Below are positions 16,574 through 26,040 of a stretch of 64,000 nt of DNA, piece after piece. Made by a program: the position numbers and the translations under genes. Numbering within the stretch: position 1 is the stretch's first letter; each line of letters starts with the position of its first letter. The notes under the pieces were generated by a model that saw only the letters and a program-made list of their open reading frames with translations, was not told the DNA's origin and did no database searches. This DNA is from Roseobacter ponti (lineage in GTDB: Bacteria > Pseudomonadota > Alphaproteobacteria > Rhodobacterales > Rhodobacteraceae), in the NCBI RefSeq assembly GCF_012932215.1, contig NZ_CP048788.1, positions 1,178,001 through 1,242,000 on the forward strand. Direction: 5' to 3'.

Positions 16574-17458
16574 TCAGAAGCCGAAAAGATTAGCGGGATT
16601 TTGAACGAGAATGCGCTCGCGGGTGGCCCGGTCGCTAACCACCCGGTGAAAGGCGTTAAGCAGTTCCGCAGCCACAGGCATCTCTGCATCCGCGAGCATC
16701 AGGTGCGGCCAGTCTGAGCCCCAGAGGCAGCGTTCCGGGTTTGCCGCGACAAGGGCTGCGACCAGCGCATCTGCCCGGTCATAAGGAGCGGGGCACATGC
16801 GGTAGAGTGCGGAGAGTTTGACCCAGGCTTTGCCGTCGGCGAGCAGGTTGCAGAGCGTGCGGAATCCGTCACTTTCGGGTATCATCCCGTCTGCCGGCCA
16901 GCCGATGTGATCAAAAACCACGTCCACGGGCAGATGCCGGACATCCTCAGCGATCTCCTCCAGATGGCGATCTGCATGCGCCAGCATCTGAATGTGCAGC
17001 CCGCGGTCGGCCAGTGCCGGCGCCATGGCCTTCGCACCGGCCCAGGTCAGCACGCCGCCATGCACGTAGTTGAGGCGCAAGGCGACCATGTTCTGGTCGG
17101 TAAAGGTATCCATCTGCGCTTCGGTCGCACCATCGCGCAGCAAACCGACGCCGCGAAAGTCTGCACCCATGCGCCGGACGGCCTCGACCGTGACGCTGTT
17201 GTCCGTGCCGTAAAGGATCGAATGCACGATCAGCCCGCGCGAAAATCCAAGGGTTTCCAGATGATTGCGATAGATCGCGAGCCAGCCGTCGAGGTCAGGG
17301 CCCGGCGCCGGGTCTTCTGCGCGACCGTCCCAAAGGGGATACTCGCCCGCGGCTGCCACAAGATGCACATGCGCGTCGCAGGCACCCGCAGGAGCCTTCG
17401 TTTCAGGCGCCCGCGGATCTGGTGGCATTCCGGCGGCAGGTTTTTCCGTCTCAGCCAT
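16574..17458 (-). CDS. Amidohydrolase-2 family (LigI-like) metal-dependent hydrolase
   Basis: 294 residues. It has the TIM-barrel amidohydrolase pattern: DAHVHL near residue 28, FDHIGWP, KLSALYR and WGSDWPH. These match the 2-pyrone-4,6-dicarboxylate lactonase group (COG3618). The substrate is uncertain. Its start overlaps the end of the DNA ligase gene by eight bases, so it is translated with the ligase; in other genomes the cluster usually carries a helicase and phosphoesterase instead. Confidence 0.88.
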   Translation of the reverse strand: MAETEKPAAGMPPDPRAPETKAPAGACDAHVHLVAAAGEYPLWDGRAEDPAPGPDLDGWLAIYRNHLETLGFSRGLIVHSILYGTDNSVTVEAVRRMGADFRGVGLLRDGATEAQMDTFTDQNMVALRLNYVHGGVLTWAGAKAMAPALADRGLHIQMLAHADRHLEEIAEDVRHLPVDVVFDHIGWPADGMIPESDGFRTLCNLLADGKAWVKLSALYRMCPAPYDRADALVAALVAANPERCLWGSDWPHLMLADAEMPVAAELLNAFHRVVSDRATRERILVQNPANLFGF

Positions 17459-19049
17459 AAATTCTCAGCATATCGTTCAGGTCATCCAGGGTGTTGGCCT
17501 CCTGCAGAGGTTTATCCTGACGCCAGCGTGACATGCGTGGAAACCTGAGCGCCACCCCTGATTTGTGGCGGGGGCTTTCCTGAATGCCCTCAAAGGCGAT
17601 CTCGAAAACATGATGCGGTGTCACCTGGCGGACGGGCCCGAACCGCTGAAGGGTGTTCTTGCGCACCCAGGCAGTGATCTGACGGAATTCGGCATCGGTG
17701 AGGCCCGAATAGGCCTTGGTGAAAGGCACCAGATCGTTGCCGTTCCAGACCGCAAAGGTGAAATCAGTGAAGAGATTTGCGCGCCGCCCGTGTCCTGCCT
17801 GTGCATATATCATCACCGCGTCGATGGTGAGGGGGTCGAGCTTCCATTTCCACCAGTCACCTTTCTTGCGGCCGGTCAGATAGGGGCTTTCGGCGCGTTT
17901 GAGCATGACGCCCTCAGCCTGTTCCTCGCGTGCCTCCGCACGCAGGTCTGCAAGCGCGTCCCAGCTGTCAAAATTCAGTTGCGGTGACAGGCGTACGGGC
18001 GCATCGGGCGGCAGGCTGGCGCAGAGATCCTCGAGCAGGCACCGCCGGCCGGCAAAGGGGGTGTCGCGCAGGTCAGCGCCTTCGTGCTCCAGCAGGTCAT
18101 AGGCGTGCAGCACGACGGGCGCCTCCGCAAGCAGCTTTTTCGGCACTGTTTTGCGCCCGATACGTTTCTGCAGAGCATTAAAGCTCGCGGGCCGGTCCGC
18201 GCGGGCGTGCCAGACCAGCAGTTCGCCGTCGAGCACCGTGCCGTCGGGCAGGAAGTCCACTGCACGGGCAAGCTCAGGAAAACGGTTCGTCATCAGCTCT
18301 TCGCCGCGCGACCAGACAAAATGCTGACCTTCGCGCAGAATGAGCTGGCCGCGGATCCCGTCCCATTTCCATTCCGCGCGCCAGTCCTGCGTCGGGCCCA
18401 GCGTTTCAGGTGTGTCTTCAAGCGCATAGGCAAGATAAAACGGATAGGGGCGCGAGGCGTCAGCAGCGCTGTCCTTCGCCTCGATCAGCGTCTCCCATGA
18501 CGTGTCATCGGGGTGCCAGGTGCCCATCAGCCGGTGTGCCAGTTCAGGCTCGGATTTGCCCGTGGCTTTCGCAAGGGCCCGGGTCATCAGCTTCTGACTG
18601 ATACCCACCCGAAAGCCGCCGGTGATGAGCTTGTTGAAAACGAAGCGCTCGGTTCCGCCAAGGCAGGACCAGGCGTCCAGAACAAAAGCCTTGCGCGCGG
18701 CCTCATCAAGATCAGGGACGCCACGTAAAGCATTGATCCAGAATGAAAGAGAACGATCATCGGTCGTTGTTAGCGGAGGCAGAACGAGGGCGATGGTTTC
18801 TGCCAGATCACCCACAACCGGATAGCATTCCTCAAAGAGCCAGAGCGGGATGCCCGCCATTTCCGCCCCCCATTCGCGCAGTTTTGTGGTTGTCACCGCA
18901 CGTTTCGGACGGCGCCCGGAGAAAAGCGCGATGGTCCAGAGCCGGTCTGCCTCCGGGGCAGCTGCGAAGTAATCCGCCAGAGCCGCCACTTTGACATTGG
19001 TTTTCGTGCTTTGATCGATCGCGTTGAAGAGGGCGGAAAACCGTTTCAT
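17451..19049 (-). CDS. ATP-dependent DNA ligase of the exonuclease-associated cluster
   Basis: 532 residues. The adenylation motif is KWDGIRGQ (KxDG) near residue 230, followed by DGELLVW (motif III), EGVMLK (motif IV) and a C-terminal OB fold with KWKLDPLTIDAVMIY (motif V). It is the bacterial type found next to the metallo-beta-lactamase exonuclease (TIGR04120 type), whose stop codon overlaps this start by four bases. It seals nicks, probably in a DNA-repair pathway. Confidence 0.94.
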   Translation of the reverse strand: MKRFSALFNAIDQSTKTNVKVAALADYFAAAPEADRLWTIALFSGRRPKRAVTTTKLREWGAEMAGIPLWLFEECYPVVGDLAETIALVLPPLTTTDDRSLSFWINALRGVPDLDEAARKAFVLDAWSCLGGTERFVFNKLITGGFRVGISQKLMTRALAKATGKSEPELAHRLMGTWHPDDTSWETLIEAKDSAADASRPYPFYLAYALEDTPETLGPTQDWRAEWKWDGIRGQLILREGQHFVWSRGEELMTNRFPELARAVDFLPDGTVLDGELLVWHARADRPASFNALQKRIGRKTVPKKLLAEAPVVLHAYDLLEHEGADLRDTPFAGRRCLLEDLCASLPPDAPVRLSPQLNFDSWDALADLRAEAREEQAEGVMLKRAESPYLTGRKKGDWWKWKLDPLTIDAVMIYAQAGHGRRANLFTDFTFAVWNGNDLVPFTKAYSGLTDAEFRQITAWVRKNTLQRFGPVRQVTPHHVFEIAFEGIQESPRHKSGVALRFPRMSRWRQDKPLQEANTLDDLNDMLRIYG

Positions 19050-20059
19050 TCGGTTTCATCCTGATCCGGTGCTTCGCCCTCAAACTGGGTGGGCACAACT
19101 TCGGCTGACCAGCCGTTTTCATTCAGATACTGAGCGAAGGTATCTGTGTAACCATGTGTCACATATATATTTTCTGCTCCCGTGTCCCTGATGGCACTGA
19201 GCAGCCCGTTCCAGTCAGCATGGTCCGAAATCACAAACCCGCGGTCGCCTGCGCGCCGCCTGCGCACGCCGCGCAGTTGCATCCAGCCACTGGCAAACGC
19301 GCTCTCCTGTGCGCCGAACTTTCGCGCCCAGGCACTCCCGAGTGCCGAAGGTGGCGCGAGCACCAGAGCACCGGGATAGTCTTTTGGTCTGATCCCGGCA
19401 TCTGCCTTTACCGTATCGGGCAGCGTCACGCCCTGATCGCGCAGTATGCCGTTTGTCGCCTCCACGGCACCATGCGTCAGTACCGGCCCGATCGAAGTGT
19501 CCAGCATGCGCAGAAGCCTTTGAGCTTTGCCAAGTGCGTAGGCGCCGAGAAAAGCGGTCTTGCCGGCGGCGGCACAGCCTGCCCACCAGTCGTTGATTTC
19601 AAGGGCCACAACCGGCTGCGGTTGCCAGTTGAAGACGGGCAGGCCAAAGGTGGATTCGGTTATGAAGTGATGACACCGGACCGGCTCAAAGGGCTCGGAA
19701 AGACCATCATCCTCGACCTTGTAGTCTCCGGAGGCGACCCAGACCTCGCCGTTTACCGCGACCCGGATCTGTGCTGAGCCGGGCACGTGACCTGCCGGGT
19801 GAAAGGAGACTTCCGCCTGACCGATTTTCCGTGTTTCTCCAAAGGCGATGCCTTCGGCGGAGATGTCTCCGAGCCGGTGCCGCATGACGGGAAGAGCGCT
19901 GTGTGTCGCAAGGTATGATCCGTGGCCGGGACGCGCGTGATCCGCATGGCCGTGGGTGATCAGCGCCCGGTCCACCGGCCGCCAGGGGTCAATATAAAAT
20001 CCGCCGGCCGCGCACCAGATGCCGCGATCGGTAAAAGTGAGGACTGGTTCGCGCGTCAT
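19046..20059 (-). CDS. Ligase-associated DNA exonuclease (metallo-beta-lactamase fold)
   Basis: 337 residues. The metal site HGHADHARPG (HxHxDH) near residue 37, then HPAGHVPGSAQI, SGDYKVE, and later ISDHADWN and THGY mark the beta-CASP-like nuclease of the ligase cluster (TIGR04122 type). It would trim DNA ends before ligation. Its stop codon overlaps the ligase start, so it is the first gene of the pair. Confidence 0.92.
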   Translation of the reverse strand: MTREPVLTFTDRGIWCAAGGFYIDPWRPVDRALITHGHADHARPGHGSYLATHSALPVMRHRLGDISAEGIAFGETRKIGQAEVSFHPAGHVPGSAQIRVAVNGEVWVASGDYKVEDDGLSEPFEPVRCHHFITESTFGLPVFNWQPQPVVALEINDWWAGCAAAGKTAFLGAYALGKAQRLLRMLDTSIGPVLTHGAVEATNGILRDQGVTLPDTVKADAGIRPKDYPGALVLAPPSALGSAWARKFGAQESAFASGWMQLRGVRRRRAGDRGFVISDHADWNGLLSAIRDTGAENIYVTHGYTDTFAQYLNENGWSAEVVPTQFEGEAPDQDETE

Positions 20060-20097
20060 ACCGGTAATCTAGAGGACAGCGCTCGGATTCCCAGGGC

Positions 20098-21045
20098 TCA
20101 GCGACGGGGGCGGTTGGCAAATACCTCTGTCATCCTGTCAAAGACCGGTCCGGCGACCGCATCGCTTTCCATCATCACCTCATGCTCACCGTCTTCGACG
20201 ATTTCAAGCGCCCCGTTATTCCACTCCTGCATCCGCCGGTGGATTGCCGGAACTTCGACGATCCGCTCGTTTGAGCCCAGAAAGGTGACGCAGGGCAGGG
20301 CCGGCGAGGGGCGGGACGCGAGATGCCGCGTTTCTGCCAGAGCTTCACGCAGCCAGACAAAACTGGGCCCGCCTAGGCTGAGTTCCGGGTGTGTGGTCAG
20401 CTGGTCGCGCATGATCGCAAACTGGTCGCGGTCGCGGGTCAGCAGATTGTTGTCGAACCCGTCGGCGACCACGTGATGTTCGATGCGGGTGCCGGGTGGC
20501 AACCTGTGCCCCTGGCCAACACGCGGCATCAGGTGCCCCAGAGCCCATGCGAGGGGGCGTATATGGGGCGCGATCCGGATGCCCCACATCGGTCCGGTGA
20601 AGGCGGTGGCCTGAACCGGCGCGCCCTCAATCGCGGCCCGCAGTCCGATCGCTCCGCCCATCGAATGGCCGAGCAGAAACCAGGGACGCGGCATATTCAG
20701 CTGCCGCGCGACGCGCAGCATGGCCGCCACGTCCTTCTGGTAATCGGTGAAATGCTCGACATGACCGATCAGGGGATTGTCCAGCAGTCGGTCAGAGAGG
20801 CCCTGACCGCGCCAGTCAATCGCCATCGCCGCATAGCCGCGGGTCCGGAGGGCGTCGGCAACCTGGCCGTATTTTTCAATAAATTCCGTGCGACCGGGAA
20901 AGATAAGTACGGTGCCGCGCGCCTGGTTCAGCGGCCAGTGGCCAGTCCGCAGACGCACGCCGTCTGACGCGGTAATCCAGTGCGCCGCACCCTCTTCGGG
21001 CCCATGAGAGATCCCGGTGTAAAAGGGCGCGGCTGCAAGCGTCAT
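20098..21045 (-). CDS. Alpha/beta hydrolase, lysophospholipase L2-like
   Basis: 315 residues. The nucleophile elbow GHSMGG, the oxyanion segment FPGRTEFIEKYG and DWRGQGLSDR are typical of PldB-type lysophospholipases/monoacylglycerol lipases. A catalytic Asp is likely in FLGSNERIVEVPA and a His in EDGEHEVMMES. Its ATG overlaps the stop codon of the SCP2 gene by one base, so the two form an operon. Confidence 0.92.
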   Translation of the reverse strand: MTLAAAPFYTGISHGPEEGAAHWITASDGVRLRTGHWPLNQARGTVLIFPGRTEFIEKYGQVADALRTRGYAAMAIDWRGQGLSDRLLDNPLIGHVEHFTDYQKDVAAMLRVARQLNMPRPWFLLGHSMGGAIGLRAAIEGAPVQATAFTGPMWGIRIAPHIRPLAWALGHLMPRVGQGHRLPPGTRIEHHVVADGFDNNLLTRDRDQFAIMRDQLTTHPELSLGGPSFVWLREALAETRHLASRPSPALPCVTFLGSNERIVEVPAIHRRMQEWNNGALEIVEDGEHEVMMESDAVAGPVFDRMTEVFANRPRR

Positions 21046-21335
21046 CAGGCGAGAGCAGATGCCAGCTGCATGGCCATCCCCATATCGCCATCGACCGAGA
21101 GCTTGCCGGTCATAAAGGCGCTTGTCGGATTGGTCTCGCCTTCGAGAATAGCCCGGAAAGTATCGACGTCGGCCGTCAGCGTCACATCTGCCGGCTCGTC
21201 ACCGGCGCGCGCGCCGGTGCTGTCCATCATAATGCTGCCTTCGCCGGCGATATCGAATTTCGCGGTGCCGCCAAAATCTGCACCGCTCAGTTTTTCGTTC
21301 AGTGCGACCACTGCTTCATTCACAATTTCACTCAT
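21045..21335 (-). CDS. SCP2 sterol-binding domain protein
   Basis: 96 residues, a single SCP2 fold: FDIAGEGSIMMD, then DVTLTADVDTFRAI, then PTSAFMTGKLSVDGDMGMAM. This lipid-binding fold carries hydrophobic ligands. It is translated with the lysophospholipase, suggesting a role in lipid turnover. It is divergent from the TPR gene with about 74 bp between starts. Confidence 0.93.
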   Translation of the reverse strand: MSEIVNEAVVALNEKLSGADFGGTAKFDIAGEGSIMMDSTGARAGDEPADVTLTADVDTFRAILEGETNPTSAFMTGKLSVDGDMGMAMQLASALA

Positions 21336-21409
21336 TTTCCGGCCCTTTTGCCTGTGGCGGTCCGCGGGGTCTGGAATTGCCCGCGTCGCCTGTTACATTC
21401 ATAGCTGTT

Positions 21410-21967
21410 ATGAGCATCAAAAGTATCAACCTCAAATCTGTCGTTGCGGCACTTCTCGCGGTTTTTGTGCTTTCCGTGCCATCCCAGGCACAGGACCGGG
21501 CCTCTGAACTGCTGCGCGAACTCAGCGAGGCGCCCGAATCAGAAGCCGGGCGGCTTGACCGTGAACTCAGTCTGATCTGGGACAGGTCGGGGTCGGCCTC
21601 GATGGATCTGTTGCTCCGGCGGGGCCGTGAAGCGCTGGAGGAAGACGACAACCGACGCGCGATCGAGCATCTGTCGGCGCTCACCGATCACGCACCGGAT
21701 TTCGCCGAGGGCTGGCATGCGCGCGCAACCGCCTATTACCGGGCGGGTCTCTATGGCCCGGCCCTTGAGGATCTTCGCCGCGCTCTTGCGCTCAATCCCA
21801 GCAACTACAATGCTATTTTCGGTCTCGGTGTGATGTTGCGCGAGTTCGGTGATGAGGAGCGTGCGGCGGCAGCCTTTGACCGCGTGCTGGAGCTCAACCC
21901 GCACCACGAAAACGCGCAGACCGCCATCGAACAGCTCAGACGTGAAGGCATCGGCCGGACACTCTGA
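21410..21967 (+). CDS. Secreted TPR-repeat protein
   Basis: 185 residues from ATG 21410. A signal peptide (AALLAVFVLSVPSQAQ) is followed by three tetratricopeptide repeats, seen as AEGWHARATAYYRAGLYGPA, LALNPSNYNAIFGLGVML and LELNPHHENAQTAIEQL. It is probably a periplasmic adaptor. An in-frame start at 21302 would lack the signal. Confidence 0.85.
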   Translation: MSIKSINLKSVVAALLAVFVLSVPSQAQDRASELLRELSEAPESEAGRLDRELSLIWDRSGSASMDLLLRRGREALEEDDNRRAIEHLSALTDHAPDFAEGWHARATAYYRAGLYGPALEDLRRALALNPSNYNAIFGLGVMLREFGDEERAAAAFDRVLELNPHHENAQTAIEQLRREGIGRTL

Positions 21968-21991
21968 CCCTCTCTTATCAAGGATATTGCC

Positions 21992-24979
21992 GTGGCAGGT
22001 GAGACGCGGGTGACGGCCGTTCTTGGCCCGACCAACACCGGGAAAACCACCTACGCGATCGAACGGATGCTGGCGCACAGAACCGGCGTCATCGGTCTGC
22101 CGCTGCGCCTGCTGGCGCGCGAGGTCTATGACCGGATCGTCGCTGCGCGCGGACCTTCTGTCGTGGCGCTGGTCACCGGTGAGGAGCGGATCGTCCCGCC
22201 AAGGACGCAGTACTGGGTCTGTACGGTGGAAGCGATGCCCGAGGGCATGGGCTGTGATTTTCTGGCAGTGGATGAGATTCAGCTCTGCGCAGACCCCGAG
22301 CGCGGGCATGTATTTACAGACCGGTTGCTGCGTGCACGGGGTCTGCATGAGACGCTTTTTCTGGGCTCGGATACGATGCGGGGTGCCATTCGCGAGCTCA
22401 TTCCCGGTGCGCAGTTCATGCAGCGGGACAGGATGTCTGATCTGACCTATTCTGGTCCTAAAAAGATAAGCAGGATGCGTCCCCGTAGTGCAATAGTCGG
22501 GTTTTCGGTTGAAAATGTATATGCGATTGCAGAGCTGATCAGACGTCAGAAGGGGGGTGCGGCTGTGGTAATGGGCGCTCTGAGCCCCCGGACACGCAAT
22601 GCCCAGGTGGAAATGTATCAGAATGGCGAGGTTGATTTTCTGGTAGCTACCGACGCCATCGGCATGGGGCTTAATCTCGATGTGGATCACGTCGCCTTTT
22701 CAGCGCTCAGCAAATTTGACGGGCGCCGCATGCGGATGCTGGCACCCAACGAGCTTGCGCAGATCGCAGGTCGTGCGGGCCGGGGCATGAAGGACGGCAC
22801 CTTCGGCGTCACGGGCGAAGCGGCGCCGCTCACGGAGGATGTGGCGCGGGCCATCATGGATCACCGCTTCACCCCGCAGAAAAAACTGGTCTGGCGCAAT
22901 TCAGCGCTGCAGTTCGGCTCGACAGAACGTCTGATTGCTTCGCTGGAGGTGTCCCCCGAGCATGAGATGCTGGTGCGTGCCCGCGAGGCGGATGACCTCG
23001 GCGCGCTCAGGGCCCTGTCACAGGTGCCTGAGATCATGGCGCGCTGTACCGACGGGCCGTCTGTGCGGCTCTTGTGGGACGTTTGCCGCATTCCTGATTT
23101 CCGAGGGATCAGCCACGCTGAACACGCCGGCCTTCTCGAAGCGATTTTTAACTTCCTGCACGAGCGCGGCCAGATCCCTGACGACTGGCTTGCCCGACAA
23201 ATTAAACGGATTGACCGAACCGATGGCGACATTGATGCGTTATCCAAACGACTGGCCTTTATCAGGACATGGACGTATGTCGCGCAACGCAGGGGCTGGA
23301 CAGGTGATGAAAGTCATTGGCGTGACGCGGCGCGTTCTGTAGAAGACCGATTGTCGGATGCGCTGCACGAGCGTCTGACCCAAAGATTTGTAGACCGGCG
23401 CACGTCCGTGCTTTTGCGCCGGCTCGGCCAGAAGGAAGCCATGGTGGCAGATGTATCGAATACCGGTGAAGTAACTGTAGAAGGCGAATTTGTAGGGCGG
23501 CTGGAAGGGTTCCGGTTCAGTCAGGACAAGGGCGGCGCGCCGGCAGAAACCAAAACCATTAAAACCGCGGCGCTTCAGGCGCTGGTCCCGCAGTTTCATC
23601 TGCGTGCGGACCGGTTTTACAACGCTCCCGACACCGAGATTGATTTTACCGAACAGGGCGGCCTGATGTGGGGCAAAGATGCCGTCGGCAAGCTGGTTGC
23701 CGGGGCCGATCTGCTCAAGCCACAGGTCGAGGTGTTCGTGGACGATATCGCGGGCCCGGACGTGGCGCAGAAGGTGCAGCGCAGGTTGCAGCATTTCATC
23801 GACCGGAAGATCGCCAGCCTGTTTGAGCCGTTGATGAACCTCAGCCGCGACGAGACGCTGACGGGCCTTGCCCGCGGTTTTGCATTTCGCATGGTCGAGG
23901 CTCTGGGGGTTATCCCGCGGGCCGAAGTTGCCGAGGATGTCAAAGCGCTGGATCAGGATGCACGCGGTGCGCTGCGCAAGCACGGTATCCGCTTTGGTCA
24001 GTTCACGATTTTTTTGCCACTGTTGCTGAAGCCCGCGCCGACGCGGCTGCGGCTGGTTCTGTGGTCGCTCGGCAAAGGCCTCGGCGAATTTCCTGAAGCA
24101 CCGCCCCCCGGGCTGGTTACGATCCCTGTTGATCCTGCCGCACCGGCGGGGGCTGACACGATGTCGGGATACCGGATCGCAGGCGAGCGCGCCATCCGCA
24201 TCGATATGCTGGAACGGCTCGCGGATATGCTGAGGGCTGAGAATTCACGCGCCGGTTTTGAGGCAAAGGCAGACATGCTGTCGATCACCGGGATGACGCT
24301 GGATCAGTTCGCCGACCTGATGCAGGGGCTGGGCTACAGGGCTGAAAAAGGCGAACGTGAGAAAGTGAAGCCTGCGGATGCTGCCGTCGCCGAAGCGACG
24401 GATGGCGCACCCGCCGCGCCGGATATGCCGGTGATGGATGTGGGCAGTGCAGAACCTGCCGAAAGACTTACCACGGAGAGCGCAGAGCCCGCTGATCCGC
24501 TGGCTGTCACGGAAGCAGAGCCCGCAACTCAGCCCCCGTCCGATGGCGTACCAGAGCCTGCCGAAAGTACTGAAAGGCCGCTTACTGCTGATGCGGTGCC
24601 GCCCGCTCTGGTCGCCGACGAGGCGCCGGCGGATACCGCCGCCCGGGATTCCGGACCGGCGGTCGATGAGGTGCCGTCGCATGAGACGCCTCCCGGTACC
24701 GCACCCGATTCTGAGGTCAGCGCGCAGGAAACGGAAGTGTTTTATACCTTCACCTGGGGCCGGGCGAACCGCGGTGCGGGGCAGGGCGCACGCCGGGGCG
24801 GGAACCGTCCGCAGGGTAAGGGCAAACCTCAGGGCAAAGGAAAGCGCGGTGGTTCGCGCCCGGGGGGAAAAGGCGACGGCGCTCAGAAGTATTCTGCCCG
24901 ACCGCCAAAGCCCGAGAAAAAGATCGACCCGGACAATCCCTTTGCGGCGGCCCTCATGGGGCTGAAGGACAGCAAGTAA
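21992..24979 (+). CDS. SUV3-like ATP-dependent RNA helicase
   Basis: 995 residues from GTG 21992. Walker A is GPTNTGKTTYA near residue 14, Walker B AVDEIQL, motif III-like LGSDTM, and motifs V-VI ATDAIGMGLN and QIAGRAGRG. This is the DExH family of mitochondrial SUPV3L1 and its alphaproteobacterial relatives, likely active on RNA in turnover or ribosome-linked processes. The C-terminal 250 residues are low-complexity, first acidic with many Pro/Glu, then a basic tail of GKGKPQGKGKRGG type. The S4-domain gene starts directly after its stop codon. Confidence 0.92.
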   Translation: MAGETRVTAVLGPTNTGKTTYAIERMLAHRTGVIGLPLRLLAREVYDRIVAARGPSVVALVTGEERIVPPRTQYWVCTVEAMPEGMGCDFLAVDEIQLCADPERGHVFTDRLLRARGLHETLFLGSDTMRGAIRELIPGAQFMQRDRMSDLTYSGPKKISRMRPRSAIVGFSVENVYAIAELIRRQKGGAAVVMGALSPRTRNAQVEMYQNGEVDFLVATDAIGMGLNLDVDHVAFSALSKFDGRRMRMLAPNELAQIAGRAGRGMKDGTFGVTGEAAPLTEDVARAIMDHRFTPQKKLVWRNSALQFGSTERLIASLEVSPEHEMLVRAREADDLGALRALSQVPEIMARCTDGPSVRLLWDVCRIPDFRGISHAEHAGLLEAIFNFLHERGQIPDDWLARQIKRIDRTDGDIDALSKRLAFIRTWTYVAQRRGWTGDESHWRDAARSVEDRLSDALHERLTQRFVDRRTSVLLRRLGQKEAMVADVSNTGEVTVEGEFVGRLEGFRFSQDKGGAPAETKTIKTAALQALVPQFHLRADRFYNAPDTEIDFTEQGGLMWGKDAVGKLVAGADLLKPQVEVFVDDIAGPDVAQKVQRRLQHFIDRKIASLFEPLMNLSRDETLTGLARGFAFRMVEALGVIPRAEVAEDVKALDQDARGALRKHGIRFGQFTIFLPLLLKPAPTRLRLVLWSLGKGLGEFPEAPPPGLVTIPVDPAAPAGADTMSGYRIAGERAIRIDMLERLADMLRAENSRAGFEAKADMLSITGMTLDQFADLMQGLGYRAEKGEREKVKPADAAVAEATDGAPAAPDMPVMDVGSAEPAERLTTESAEPADPLAVTEAEPATQPPSDGVPEPAESTERPLTADAVPPALVADEAPADTAARDSGPAVDEVPSHETPPGTAPDSEVSAQETEVFYTFTWGRANRGAGQGARRGGNRPQGKGKPQGKGKRGGSRPGGKGDGAQKYSARPPKPEKKIDPDNPFAAALMGLKDSK

Positions 24980-25357
24980 TTGGCGGAAAAACTGCGGCTC
25001 GATAAGTGGCTCTGGCACGCCCGGTTCTTCAAGACCCGGTCGCTGGCAGCCAGCCGGGTCGCAGCTGGCGATGTCCGGGTGAACGGCACCCGGGTTGAGA
25101 AACGAAGCTTTGTCGTAACGCCGGGCGATGTTCTGACCTTTGCGCAGGGTGATGCTATTCGGGTTGTCCGCGTCGAAGCACCAGGTACAAGACGGGGCCC
25201 GGCGCCCGAAGCGCAGACGCTTTATTCTGATCTGTCCCCGCCGGAGCCCCGTGCCCGGAAAACTGCTCCTGAAAATCCGGCATTTGAGGGAAAAGGTCGC
25301 CCGACCAAGCGCGATCGTCGCAAGCTTGATCTTTCTAAGGCGCGGTCTCTTGAATGA
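24980..25357 (+). CDS. hslR-like: S4-domain RNA-binding protein (Hsp15-like)
   Basis: 125 residues from TTG 24980, immediately after the helicase stop codon. The S4 fold is LRLDKWLWHARFFKTRSLA with GDVRVNGTRVEKRS. The C-terminus is basic. Hsp15-like proteins bind stalled large ribosomal subunits. Adjacency to the SUV3-like helicase hints at shared RNA work. Confidence 0.92.
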   Translation: MAEKLRLDKWLWHARFFKTRSLAASRVAAGDVRVNGTRVEKRSFVVTPGDVLTFAQGDAIRVVRVEAPGTRRGPAPEAQTLYSDLSPPEPRARKTAPENPAFEGKGRPTKRDRRKLDLSKARSLE

Positions 25358-25408
25358 TCGGGACGCCTGATTTAGCTACCGGGCATCGCATTCTGAAAAG
25401 ATGGTCTT

Positions 25409-25747
25409 ATGACATATATCGTTAACGACAGCTGCATCGCCTGCAAATACACCGACTGTGTAGAAGTCTGCCCGGTGGACTGTTTTTACGAAGGCGAAAA
25501 CATGCTCGTTATCCATCCGGACGAATGCATTGACTGCGGCGTTTGTGAGCCGGAATGCCCGGCGGATGCGATCCGTCCGGATACCGAGCCGGACATGGAA
25601 AAATGGGTCGAGTTCAACCGTAAGTATTCAGAACTCTGGCCTGTTATAATCACCAAAAAAGACCCGTTGCCCGAGGCAGACGAGCGGGACGGGGAAAGCG
25701 GCAAGCTGGAGAAATACTTCTCCGAAGCACCCGGCGAAGGCGGCTGA
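25409..25747 (+). CDS. fdxA: 7Fe ferredoxin FdxA
   Basis: 112 residues, typical length. Cluster cysteines are in [17 protein letters not shown] and in [16 protein letters not shown]. This arrangement (a 3Fe-4S site followed by a 4Fe-4S site) and the C-terminal extension identify FdxA. It is an electron carrier in the cytoplasm. Confidence 0.96.
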   Translation: MTYIVNDSCIACKYTDCVEVCPVDCFYEGENMLVIHPDECIDCGVCEPECPADAIRPDTEPDMEKWVEFNRKYSELWPVIITKKDPLPEADERDGESGKLEKYFSEAPGEGG

Positions 25748-25790
25748 GCCACATCACGCGTGATTCGTGAGCGGACCTGACGGGGTTTCC

Positions 25791-25811
25791 GGCGAATAAA
25801 CGCCTTTTTTT
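25791..25811 (+). terminator. Possible intrinsic terminator of fdxA
   Basis: A short stem (GGCG, six-base loop, CGCC at 25801-25804) followed by seven T. The stem is only 4-5 bp, so strength is doubtful. Confidence 0.45.
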
Positions 25812-26040
25812 ACTGAGAATTCCGGTGGCTGACGCAGGGGCAGCTTTTTTGACGCGCGTTTATGTGTTATATTACTGACGTAACAACAGACGGATGTCTT
25901 CTTACCTGCCCGCAGGCTATGCGCGCAGGAACCCGAAAACCGGCAATTACACACCTGCGTGCGTGGCTGATGGCCCCCGCTGAGTGTGCTTTTGACTGTC
26001 GGAAAAGCAGGACAGACGGATGTGGATTGAGGAAAACTGA

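Noticed and set aside
21539-22690. 383-residue minus-strand open frame
   Set aside because: Antisense to the TPR gene and the SUV3-like helicase with intact Walker motifs.
25849-25873. Promoter of the CarD-family gene
   Set aside because: TTGACG and TATATT are only 13 bp apart, too close for a standard promoter; no better pair was found.
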